Shown: positions 1-11,431 of the stretch, in pieces
Layout: every line of letters begins with the position of its first letter
Numbering within the stretch: position 1 is the stretch's first letter
Source: Lepidurus packardi
Lineage: Eukaryota; Arthropoda; Branchiopoda; Notostraca; Triopsidae
Reading direction: 5' to 3'
Length of the DNA stretch: 64,000 bases
NCBI GenBank assembly: GCA_023053545.1
Contig: JAKZAN010000002.1
Location: 6,568,790-6,632,789, forward strand
Notes under the pieces: model-generated
Seen by the model: only the letters and a program-made list of their open reading frames with translations
Told to the model about the DNA's origin: nothing
The model's database searches: none
Translations under genes and position numbers: made by a program

Positions 1-1857
1 CATTCTTTCGGGTCTTTCCACGTGATGTCTTGGCAAAGAAAACAATCTTAACCAACAGTAAAACATTGACACGGGACTTACGGCTTGGTGTAGCTGTAAT
101 GAGCCAACATGCGTTCATCGTAAATCAAAGCCACGGAATCACTCTGAGTGCCTGGTGGCTTGGCAATCTTGGGAATTCTCGTTTGCACACGCTTTTTCAG
201 CAAAGACGGCAATGTGACATCTTCGGGAGAGCTTTCAATCGAAGAAAGAATTTCGTCCGTTCCCTGGAAACGCAAACACTTCCAGTACGGTCTTTGAGCA
301 TTCAGGGCATCCAAGATCATCCTATGCATACTATCGCCATCCAAAGAATGTTTTCAACAAAAGGAAAACAGAAAAAAATGTGGCAAACTTTTCAGAAGTC
401 TCTCCACCAGACAGTGAACTGGGACAAGGTTGTCCTACTAAACCCCGTAAAATCGAAATAGCTGCATCGGGAAGATAACAATCGTCATTCTCGTCCTAAA
501 ACATTACATTACCTCTGTAACGTCCAATAAGTGGTATTAGGCAAAATTACTTGTACAATGGCGACTACTTTACCATGCGCCAAAGCCATTAAAGCATTCG
601 TTACATGTGTGAACAACGGACCGTTCGTTTTGTTTCCACCCTGGGAACGTGACAGTAAAGATCATCTAATTTATTCACTGTTTCATTTAATTTATTCACC
701 TACCCCGAGGATGAGCACCAAGTCTGGGTTGTACTAAAGACGAGTTATAAAAGAGGCTCCAAGTTTTGAATTGATTAATTTTACTTCGTAAGCCATTGGG
801 AGCAAAAGATTGTGTAAAATTGCCAGATAGTCAGCGTCGCTCAGGCCGTTGCTGCCATATGACACATTGGTATTGTAACCTCGCCCTAATTTCTCGCCAA
901 CGTTTAAGGTTGACGCTCCCATCTCGAATGCGGCATTAATAGAAAAATAAAATATTTTGGAGTCGTCATAAAAGGGTTGTTGTTTATCGACTCCATGCGG
1001 GACGTCCCAAGCCAGGATGAATACTTTGTTAACCTCTTTCCTCGCACGTAACGTTTTTTGCACAGTTAGTACTACGCTGTTCATAAGGGACTCGGAATTC
1101 TGGTCCACATTTCTCCCTGAGAAACTGCCAGATAATTCTTATTTACCTATCCTTTCTTGGTTAAACTAATATACCAGGAAAGAACGATTCCGTTTTGTAC
1201 TTTTCCGTCAAAGACAGCTTCCAGTATTTCTAGTGTAGCGCCTTCAATCGACAATGCCTGGGGACCTGGGCCCTACAGTACGACCGCGAAGTCGGGTTAT
1301 ATTATTCTATTTGCGCAATACCTGTTATCTCAAACAAATAAGTACCTTTAGACAAGAATGCTCCTGTCCTAGGCTCTTCTTCAAACATGAGCTCTCGCTG
1401 ATATCTTTCCCAAGAGGTTTGTTGGTCATCAGCAATGGATCTTCTGCGTTGTTGACAAGCTGGGGTTTTATAAACGATACGTTCCCGGAAGCAAAGCTTA
1501 CTTCGAAGCACCTTCAAATCGTTAGAGTATAGCCAAGGAATCCAAGAAGCCTTAAATTAAACTGTCCCGTAGGATTATACCTAGGCAAGATTGATGATGC
1601 AAGTTCAGAAGGGTCGCGCGATACATAATCAGGCGAATTATTAACCGCTGGCAACACACCGGCGCAGATAAAACCGGTGAAACCACGGACCTTATCCTTC
1701 ACCAACTTCAACTTTGGTAACAAAATTAATACAAGTGAATTATCACAAAACACTTCGAGACGGCTTATAGAGTAAAGTAAATTTATAAAATATCGAAAAG
1801 AAATAAAAGTATCTGAAGACACTATTTAAAGCTTACCGGTTGCAAGTAGTCCTCCAT
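1..1857 (-). CDS. HDAC6 paralogue, left copy (5' part only, runs off the window)
   Basis: This is the N-terminal half of an HDAC6-like protein deacetylase, reading right to left. It starts with a short exon MEDYLQP (ATG at 1857), the same first exon as the complete gene at 3012-7270. Further exons give KLVKDKVRGFTGF (near 1690), a variable stretch (1370-1520), an exon ending in FDGKVQNGIVLS (1170-1260), then FILAWDVPHGVDKQQ and [21 protein letters not shown] (near 800-1010), [10 protein letters not shown] (near 715), and a linker ending [18 protein letters not shown] (78-344). That linker leads into the second deacetylase domain. The last visible exon has HHVERPER and leaves the window. The first deacetylase domain is degenerate: the usual WDVHHGNG reads WDVPHGVD, and the PPGHHA and GFDA motifs are absent. 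The family and tandem relation are secure. I cannot tell whether the second domain is intact. Confidence 0.85.
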
Positions 1858-3011
1858 GTTCTTTGACGTTCGAATACAAAATGATAAGACAAACCAAGTT
1901 GAAACGCTGAAAAACAAACCCTAAATTGCTTACAGATTGTTATCGCTTGTACTAATTGACATAGTCAAAGTTCAACATGTTAACCAAAACCAGGAAATGC
2001 TTCTAGGTCTTCCATTGTTTATCGGTTACTTCTACGGAAAAAATATACGTGACATGAATACGTTTCAGGCTTAATTACCAAAATGATTCTTTTTCGTAGG
2101 CCTACATTAGAATAGCTTTATATGTGTCCCTGCTGTACAATTGATGAATCCCACAAACGTTGCGAATCAAGATATACGACTTCTACAGTTTGTTATATTT
2201 CTTATTTTGTCTTACCCTACTTTAGGGCAGTAGGGGGGGGGGGGGGGGAGGTTATGGGATAAACTTAGAAGAAATACAAGAAGTATACAATCTTGAACTT
2301 TGAGAAAACCAGTAAAAAAAAATATACAATAAAGCACTGAAAACGCAGAACCTTGCTTTGATATTGAATAACGTCATCTGCGTCATCTGCGTCATCTAGG
2401 CTAGACGGGATGCTGGTATCAATTAAATGTTAATCGAGATCAACTATAGGCCCAGAACGGGGAACTGTTGATGGAGTCCAGACGACAAACTGAAGGCCAT
2501 TTTAAACAATTTTAACCTTTTTCTGGAAGGAGTTAATAGACAAAAACATGTCCCGTCTAGCTTAGGATGCTTAAATCCTGCCCTCCCTTCTTTCGTATTT
2601 TCACAACATTATATACCCATGAGTCTGGTTTAGCTTACTCAGCTAATATCCATATCACATCCGTGTAAAAAAATTCCTTTCTCACGGGAGAAAGGACTAA
2701 TTCTTGGTAGCAATAGCAGTTATATCGCTCGTATTTTATAGCAGAGTTTTAGCTAAGCAAGCATAAATTTTATGACTAGACCCTCTATTTCGCGAATTTC
2801 TGAAATACTGTAATAAAGCTAGTATTCAAAGAAGTTGGTAATTAAAAGGTCAAAAGTCTGTATTCAAATAAATTGGTAATTAAAAACGTAGGGCTCCAAG
2901 ATAAATGCATTGTACACTCAATAATAAGCAGCGATAAGCATAAGAAGAAATTCTGTGTTAAAACTTTTGAAAACGCTATACAATTCTGTAAGTTGACTAA
3001 CTTTCCATTAT
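1858..3011. other. Intergenic region between the two HDAC6 copies
   Basis: No gene was recognised here. It holds the 3' flank of the complete HDAC6 gene and the likely promoter of the left copy. It contains a run of 16 G at 2233-2248 and three perfect copies of a 9-bp unit (cgtcatctg-like) at 2372-2398. Otherwise it is AT-rich and featureless to my eye. Confidence 0.6.
2233..2248. repeat. Poly-G tract (16 G)
   Basis: A pure run of 16 G lies on the plus strand in an AT-rich setting, about 375 bp upstream of the start of the left HDAC6 copy. Length may be affected by sequencing. Confidence 0.9.
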
Positions 3012-6000
3012 TTAGGGTGCCAACTTTGGATAGGAACAAGGTTTTTCTCCGTACCGCTCCCAGTGGGCTCTTTTGTTCACAGTTTCGAAGTCCTACAAGA
3101 ATAAACGCACAACAATACAAACTTTACCGAACCGCTAGCAATACTTACAGGATGATCCACGTAGTTATCGCAGCGATGACACCACACTTTCAGATTACCA
3201 AAGTGAAGGGCCAAGGAATGTCCTGTTTCTTCGTAATGCTGATGACTATGCCCATTGTTGCCCGGAGGAAAACAGAAGGGCTAAAAAATAAGTGAGTTTA
3301 AGTTAACTTTGAAATTGGTTGGTAGAGAATAAAGAACTTATTAACATACTTGATAACAGGTCAGGCAACACGCATTAGGCATGAAAAACTTGCAAACGAT
3401 GCAATGTTTGCCAAAACCGATGCCTTTGTTAGAACGCGGATCGAGCGGCATCAAACAATCCAAATGAGGACACCATTTCAGAGTTTGAGGTTCTACCCAT
3501 TGCTTTGATTCCACCGGCAAAGTGGTCGGGAGTGGGATTTGAAATTGCAGGCATTGCCAATACGGCTCATGGGCTTTTTTCACCGTACGAATATCTTCAC
3601 GTGCACCAGGATGAGGTAACGCTGAAAGCCGTAGTTTAGGTAACGGATCACCTAACAATGCTTTAGCGACCATTGTCATTCCATAAGATACTGATTCCAG
3701 GCCATATCCGCCTTCCAGAATCACTGCCATTCGACCGTTGGCTAACGGTTTCAGAAAATGAGTCATGTGTCCATAAGTTTCAGGAGAAATGTTACATCCT
3801 AAATGAGTAAAAAAAATTTAGAAAAAAATATCTTTTGACTTGACAGATAAGAGAGCGTACCTCCTAATGGATCTCCTCGGGCAGCATCGAATCCGCACGC
3901 TACCAGTACCAGTTCGGGTTGAAATTCTGAAGCTATGGGTAGTATAACGTCAAAGAAAGCTGATAAGTACTCCGAATCGCCCATTTCACGCTAAAAGTGA
4001 ATTAAAGAATTTTTTTATAATTAATACATAAGGGTTAGCATTTTCAGATTTACTTGACTCCAAGGGATGTTAACATTGAACCCTATCCCGGCTCCCTCCC
4101 CTACTACATTGGAACCCATGGTTTCAGGTAACACAGGGAAATCATCGAACAAATGTGTGGAGATATAAAGCACGCGTGGGTCTTCAAGAAACATACGTTG
4201 AATGCCATTGCCATGGTGCACATCCCAGTCAACTATGAGAACACGAGACAGATTTCGTTCCTCGATAGCGTGCTTGGCAGCCAAGGCAGTGTTGTTAAAA
4301 AGGCAAAAACCGCAAGGAGCGCTGGCTTCGGCATGATGTCCTGGCGGTCGGATTACGGCAATCCCGCTGTCTGTCTCACCGTCCAAAATAGCGTCTACCA
4401 ACTGCAAAATACTGACCGTTAATCCGTCATATTTACAGGTAAGTTATTATCTGTGTCTACGTAAATAACGCTAAAAGACCTTAATTGATGAACCAGCAGC
4501 TAGCAAAGATAAGGCGTAAGTGTCTGGACAGCAAGAAACAGTATCTATGATGCCCCGGAACAAATGTGGTCCTATTTCTTCATCACTCTGGACTCGTGAA
4601 ATTAAATCCACATAACTCGGTTCATGCAGCATCACAATCTGCTCCTTCGTAGCCATTTGGGCCTGTAACGTAGACAAAACTATTAGCAAAGACGACAGCA
4701 TCGCATTCCTCCTTCTTTTCTCTTATATCCTATATTTGTCTGCATACAAAAAATAGTGACTCTAGTCAATTGGCTGTAGTTAAAAGGACAGTAATTGATT
4801 ATATAAATATAGCTTCAAAAAATGGTTTTACTTCAATTCGATGACAACGATCAACAAGTCCGTATTCAAGCATTCGATTATAGATTGAGAAGATTCTTTC
4901 TGGTCTTTCGACATGGTTTCTAAACAAAGAAGACCCAAAAAAGACTTCTATAAGCAATAAATATCTATAAAAAAATAGATTTCTATAAAAATGTCAAAAA
5001 AAAGAGTCTATTAAACGGCTAATAGAACGAAGCTTAATTTGACTTACGGCGCTGTGTAACTGTAATGTGCCAACATGCGTTCGTCATAAATCAATGCCAC
5101 GCGACCACTCGGTGCATGTAAGGAGGTCGCCTTCTTGGCATCATCCTTTCGTAAACTCCGCTTCGACAAGGAAGACAGTCTTTCTTCATCAAGCAAGCTT
5201 CCAGCAGGGGATTGAGTTTCCTCCGTTTTTTGGAAGCGCAAACATTTCCAGTACGGTCTTTGCGCATTTAGGACATCCAAGATCGCCTTACGAATACTAT
5301 GTTTATCCAAACAAAGGAACAAAATGAAAAAAGAGATACAAAAAAGTATTGGTGTAAGCATACCTTTCGGAAGCAGCTCCACTAGACAGCAAACTGGGGC
5401 AAGGTTGTCCCATCAAAGCCCGTAAAGTCACAACAGCTGCTTCAGGAAGATATTCTTCTCGATTTCCGCTCTAATGAACAACATTTCTTTCCGGTATGTC
5501 TCAAAAGAAGACTTCTGAGGAACTCACCTCTAGAATGACGGCTACTTTGCCAAGAGCTAAGCTCATTAAAATAGTCGTTAGATGAGCAAATAATGCAGCA
5601 TTTTTTTTATCACGACCCTGAGTAAAATGTACAATAAATTTAACAATCTACTTTTTAAAAACAAATAGTGAATAAAATAGAAAGGAGTTACAAATTGCAT
5701 CAACCTACAATGCAAATGAGGACCAAGTCAGGGTTATACTATAAAGAGAAAATCATATTTTTTTTTATAAAAAGATCGTCAAGCATTTTGAGTTGATTGC
5801 TGTACTTCGTAAGCCATGGGGAGCAGAACATGGTATACAACCGACAAATAGTCGGCGTCACTCAGCCCATCGTTACCACAAGACAGATTGATATTGTAAC
5901 CTCGTCCCAATTTCTCGCCAATGTCAAATGCAGAAGCTCCAGACCCCATTTTTTCCCCAACGGAGAAGTATAGTACTCTGGGGTCTTCATAAAAGGCTTG

Positions 6001-7270
6001 CTGGATGCCAAGGCTTTGCTGGACGTCCCACGCCACAACCAAAATCTTCTTGACATGGTTTCGTTGTTGCAAAGCCCTTTTTAGGGTTAGTGCCAGCCTG
6101 TTGGCTGTATTCGTGTCATCCTTAATGCCAACTCCATGAAAAGAACTAACGAGGAAGACTTATTTATGGGTTCCCTTTTTCTTTATTTTGTTAAACGACT
6201 TGGAATTGTATACATACCGAACAAGCGCGATGCCGTTCTGCACTTCACCATCCAAGACAGCTTCCACTAATTCAGAGGGAGCGTCAGAGACTGGGGAAAC
6301 TGTTTGCGGGGATCCCTAAAGATATACCGAACTAGCTTTAATCTTCTTTTCTTTAATTTTTTCTTCAATTAATCGTTATACCTCACGCAAATATTCCATT
6401 TGTCGCAAGGTTCCAGGATTTGTACATCATCAAAATAGGACCTCCCATTGATGGCTTTCGGTAACGTGTTGTTAGTTAGCCTTGGGTCTTCAATCAAAAG
6501 TACTTCTTGTTTTTGGTTTTCACTTTCTTTGACCAGAGGCCGAGGTCGGAGAAGTTTTACTTTCTCGAGCACCAAACCATCTTCTGGACATCTGCAAAGC
6601 ACTCTTCGTTTAATAAACCTCAGACAGCTCTTGACCGAAGAAAATAGGAAGCTTACCTCGCCAAGGACGAGGGAATAAAGTCCGAATTGTTCCACGAAAA
6701 ACGGGTTTGTAAATCATTTTCTTCCGGATAGCTCTCATCCCAGGAAATTCCGGTTAAACCGCGTATTTTGTCCTTAACCCCTTTCAACTGTAACCGAACA
6801 AACAACCACAAAAGGATATAGTTAAGATAAGACAACTCGCGAGTGTTATCTATAGCCTAGTAGAAGTGGTAACGATACTCAAATTCAACTTCAATTTTTT
6901 AAATTACGGATTCTGAATTAGACTACTCAGTACCCTGTCCGAAAGAAAAGCTATACCGACATCGTAACAAGGTGGTAGTAGTACTTCTGCCTTTTCTTGC
7001 AATAACGCCAATGAAATAAATCACCAATGCCACGATTTACCATTGAATAATAAACACTATACCAAACGAATGTTGCTTCTTAACTTTTCGGTAAAGCTTT
7101 TTAGGAGGAAAGTAAAGCGTCACAAAATCACATGCGTTCAAACTGAAACATAGCGAAGTTAAATTCTGTTGCTTACTGGTGCTACAGAAATGAACAATAG
7201 ACAAAACAATATTTCGAGGGAAATTTTGCAAAAATATTATAATATTCACCGGTTGTAAGTAGTCTTCCAT
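3012..7270 (-). CDS. HDAC6: Histone/tubulin deacetylase 6 (complete, tandem right copy)
   Basis: This is a cytoplasmic Zn-dependent deacetylase of class IIb, about 900 residues in about 16 exons from ATG 7270 to stop 3012. Domain order is HDAC domain 1, linker, HDAC domain 2, then ZnF-UBP. Domain 2 (exons about 3500-5130) keeps the catalytic motifs: [33 protein letters not shown] and EGGYGL. The C terminus has the zinc finger WCPHLDC..., [18 protein letters not shown], then [18 protein letters not shown] and [13 protein letters not shown], which in HDAC6 binds free ubiquitin C termini; the gene ends CSYPKLAP. Domain 1 (5400-6790) is degenerate: WDVHHGNG reads [14 protein letters not shown] is gone, and the GFDA block is shortened to ICIGRDKK. 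Fold residues such as [16 protein letters not shown] remain. It is divergent from cystinosin across 650 bp. Confidence 0.92.
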
Positions 7271-7924
7271 GTTGTTCCACGTTCACGTATGAAATGGTAA
7301 GACATTCAAAGTCCGATCTCCGAAGTTAGAAATGAAATGTAAATGATAGCAATGAATGCCCTTGCAAAACCGGTTCCTGTTCCTGGTTTTGGCCTTAAAA
7401 AGAAGTATGGTTAGGCCTACGTCCACCGGATATATCTAGATGCTCTAAGCGTATGTGTCGGGGAGGATATAGTAGAGGAAAGTTAAACCGCAGGCATCGC
7501 AGAAACGAAAGGGAGGCCAAGGTCTTCCACAGCTACAGAAACGCCCTAGGAAGTGTGTTAGTAAGGTTGTTTTTAAACGAACAAATACTCAGATGCCAGC
7601 TTACAGCTTCCTTCCTTAATTTTATGTCGCGCATTTGGTTACATAGCTTGTTCAAAGGTCGGTTCAAGATCAGTTGATTTTTTTTTATCAAAAGGCTTCA
7701 ACAAAATTAGATACGAGTACTTATAACCTTCGATCATCGATGTTTTCCAATATTTAAAACCGTTCAATGGGTTTATGATTGCGTTATCTCAGAGATTATG
7801 TGTTGATAGAACAAAGCCAAATCTGACAGGCAAAGATAATCTCATAATGGAAATAAATAAGCGAGTGCCATCACTCACTACGATTGTATTGTCTTCACTG
7901 GTACACGACTTGTGTCTAGAAAAC
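7271..7924. promoter_or_regulatory. Divergent intergenic region HDAC6 / cystinosin
   Basis: The two genes start back to back 654 bp apart, so this stretch should hold both promoters. I see no convincing TATA box. It carries no open frame with a recognisable product. Confidence 0.45.
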
Positions 7925-10230
7925 ATGTCGTTAAAGAATTTGTTGATATTCGTCTTTCTCGGTAACCAAAATTCCTTAATAAAATCTAGTGTTTTGTTAA
8001 TTTAGTTTTCACTAGCGGTAGTACACGCGCAGATAAAAGCCGAAAATCAGCTTCTTCTGACAGTATCCACTCATGGTACAACAGTGATAATCGACGAAGA
8101 ATACTATTTAAAGTTATCCCTTCCGTAAGTTTGAAAGCTAAATCCTTATCGTCAGTCCTTATATAACATGTTCTAGAGGAATTACTTCAGTAGAATGTAC
8201 TTTTATGCCCGTCTACGATCCCCCAGAATCAGCAAGAATCGTTGATCCGGTAGAAAATGTGACTGTTTTGCCAGGAGTCCTAGACTGGGAAGCTTCAATC
8301 CCCGTCCGAGGCCGCCAAGCGGGTCACGTGACCATCGTATGGAAAGTTGTACCAAGCGAACGGGATGTCTTTAACGAGACTATAAAGTTCGTAAAGCAAG
8401 GATTGCTTGTAAACAAGCTTATGCAATAACCAAGTTCCTTACATCACTTAGAACGGACGAAGCCTTCACGAGTTTCACTGTCATCCATTCGAGGGAAATT
8501 GATACCACATGTGCAGTCGTGGGTTGGATTTACTTTGCCGTCTGGTCTGCGTCGTTTTGGCCTCAAGTCTATGAAAATTGGAGGCGTAAAAGGTACACGA
8601 AAAGAATCCTCATGCATTCGCTCATGATTTAAACTTTAATTACCCTCGTTAGTGTTATTGGTCTCAATTTCGACTTTGTGGGACTCAATATCTTGGGTCA
8701 TAATTTATATGGCATTTTTAACTACAACCTTTACTGGAATTCGTTTATTCAAGTACCACCAACTCATCATTTTATGGGCAAAGCGTTTTTAATTTAATAA
8801 TGTCGCTTATAGGAACAATATATAACGAATCATCCCTACGGTGTCATACCAGTGCTAATCAACGATGTAGTATTTTCCATCCACGCTTCAGTCATGACCA
8901 TAGTTACGGGTGTTCAGTGCTACATTTATGAGGTAAAGAAAATGGGGATTTTCCGGGTCTTTTATAACTTTTCTAAAAACCTGGTTTTCCCCATTATAGC
9001 GAGGCGATCAAAAGATGTCGTGGCCAGGTATTGGCTTTCTAATTACGTCCGCTTTGATCCTCATTTGTTCCATGATTAGCGTTGCCGCTGGTGCCCTTTC
9101 ATGGCTTTCCGTGCTGTACATTTGTTCCTATATTAAGCTAGCGGTTACCATCACCAAATACATTCCTCAGGTTAGTACAGACACATTTTATAACATAAAT
9201 GTTCATATCACCAACAATAAATTCACGGCAATAACAAATTCTCCCCACAAGGAATTCTCCAATCCCCCGCACTTCGCAAACAACTACTTTAACAATGAAA
9301 TATTTCACAGGCCATCATGAACTACAAACGTAAGAGCACTGACGGCTGGTCCATTGGTGCCATTTTAATGGATTTCACTGGAGGTGTGACAAGCATTATG
9401 CAAATGTTCCTTCTCGCCTACAATAACGGTGAAAAGTGGCTTCAAAATATGTCGCTTGACTTAACTTTCCTTTCTCCTATCCGTAGACGATTGGACTTCC
9501 ATGTTTGGGAACCCTACCAAGTTCCTTCTTGGGTTCATTTCGGTTTTGTACGACATCGTATTCATGTTCCAACACTATGTGCTCTACAGGTATATACTGA
9601 GGTCATCCTACCTTACATTAACTAGCCATATCGCGACTTGAATCAAAAGCTCGCCACGTGTTTCTAAATTGGGAGAGTAACATCACGCTTTGCATGAATT
9701 GCACTTTCATTCTTTTTTAAGTTACTGTCGTCGTGATAGCACGTTATAAGCGAGGGGGTGTTCGACACGACTTCCCCCGTAAGCCTAGAGCATAAGTAGG
9801 GTAATTGAAATATTGATGCTTCAAAAAGCTCGCGTTCTTGAGCTCCTTATCCTTGAAGGGGAAAAGTGGAGGAAAAATCCCGTCAAAGAGTAATTGAATC
9901 TTCAATGTAGCAGGCGGGATTTCCCCGTCCCAAAGAAGCCCTTCAAAGCCGTTCGAATTTTTTTTATTTATTTTCTTTACAGCGGGCGACAATTTCTCTC
10001 TTTCTAGATGACATTGCTACCTTGTCACATACATCGATTTTTGTGACCCAGATATTAGTCAAAGGATTTTCTAGCCCAGGTCATAATGTTTCCCTCGCCC
10101 TTGTCTCTTGTCTTCTCCACTGACTTTTGTTATATATACATTTGCTAGGCATCCCAAGACCAAAGACCCCATTCCCGAGGCCCATGAACATGAACTTGGC
10201 ACGAGCCAAATCGCCTCCTTGTCGACTTAA
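7925..10230 (+). CDS. CTNS: Cystinosin, lysosomal cystine/H+ symporter
   Basis: Cystinosin exports cystine from lysosomes with protons. Exon 1 starts at ATG 7925 and gives a signal peptide, [18 protein letters not shown] after splicing to the acceptor just before CGGTAG. The luminal N-terminal region follows ([26 protein letters not shown]). Seven membrane spans then begin at [19 protein letters not shown], the first PQ loop, and continue through [37 protein letters not shown] and [15 protein letters not shown]. The second PQ loop region is [18 protein letters not shown], followed by [21 protein letters not shown] and [17 protein letters not shown]. The gene ends after a 550-bp intron with [11 protein letters not shown]. 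The border between the FNETIKF and RTDEAFTSF exons is ambiguous. The C-terminal GYDQL lysosomal sorting motif of vertebrate cystinosin is absent. Confidence 0.93.
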
Positions 10231-11431
10231 AAAACTGTGCTGGAACCACAGCTAAGCGATGCCAAAGACGATCCCGTCAAGCGTCGTAAACGTCACCTTG
10301 TCGTACATTTCTACCTAAACTTTATGAATGTACATTGCAGACACAAACCTATGTCACAACAATACCCAATACACAACTCATCAATTTACGACTCCGTTCC
10401 TTGCTTATCTATATTCTCACTTTTCCCTTAACGTCGCCAAGGTGGTTGGATCTTTCGACTCCAGCAGCCGCTTTTTCCTTTACTGCTTACGCATGCGCAG
10501 TCAGAAGTGCTCGCTTCTTCGTTAATTAACCACGTTCTTTTGCTGTTTCTTCTTCTCTCTTTTTTCCTGGCGGGTGAGCTCCCTCTCCTGTTGCTAGTGA
10601 CTACAAGTATCGTCTCCAACCTCGCAGGGTCTGGCAGAAGAACATTGTCGGCCCGTCTGGTGAGCAAGCCGAAACGTTTCTTGTCTCTTTTCTCGGATGT
10701 TTGCAAGTTTGTGCTAATCCAAATCGCCATTTGCCAGTCTTCGTGTCTTCCCAACATTCTTTTGTGAGAAAAAAAAGGATATTAAAACATACGCAATTAG
10801 CCTTGGCGTCAGTTACGTTTTTGCGGGACTCGCTGAAATCCAAATTACACCGGCACGAGGTAAAGCTTTCCTTTCATCTCGCAAATCTGTCATTCGCAAA
10901 AACCCGAAGTCAATTTACAGAACGTCGCCGGGAGCAAAAAAAAAAAGCGTGTAACTAGTTCGCTGTACGTCGTCATCGGTATAAATCCAGCTGGAACGTC
11001 TCTAAGAAAATAATTAAACCAAAGGAGAAAAAAGGGGAAATTTTTTCCTTAAAAAATTTCTTGGCTGTCGTTTCTTGGCACTTTAGCCTGTCAAGCTGTT
11101 GCGGTCTCTCTATACTGCATAACACGATTCGTCGTTGACCCAGAATCTTAACCGTCTGGCGGACTTCGCCTGAGAAGAATTTCGGAGCTTTAAAATCCTT
11201 TCAAAAAATGTGTTGTGATTGCAAGTTTTTTTATCGTCTCGGTAGACCTGATTTCCGTTTCTAAAATTCTCTTTCCAAATACCCTGTCATGTTCCGAGAT
11301 TTGTCTTTGGGCGTGATTGCTTTTCGAGGTTTCAGTTCATATACGGGCCAATTGGATACTAAAAGATCGTTAACCTTCCAACAGATCAACCGTTTTGGAC
11401 TTTGAGAGAGAAATAAAAAGAGGATTTCCTC
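10231..11431. other. Intergenic region
   Basis: This 1.2 kb stretch lies between the cystinosin stop and the start of the small GTPase. Short overlapping open frames occur on both strands near 10430-10960 but none shows a recognisable domain, splice-consistent structure or family motif. It probably holds the 3' flank of cystinosin and the promoter of the GTPase. Confidence 0.5.

Noticed and set aside
1-7270. One giant HDAC6-like gene with four deacetylase domains
   Set aside because: The right copy ends with its own zinc finger and stop (3012), and the left copy has its own MEDYLQP first exon, so these are two tandem genes.
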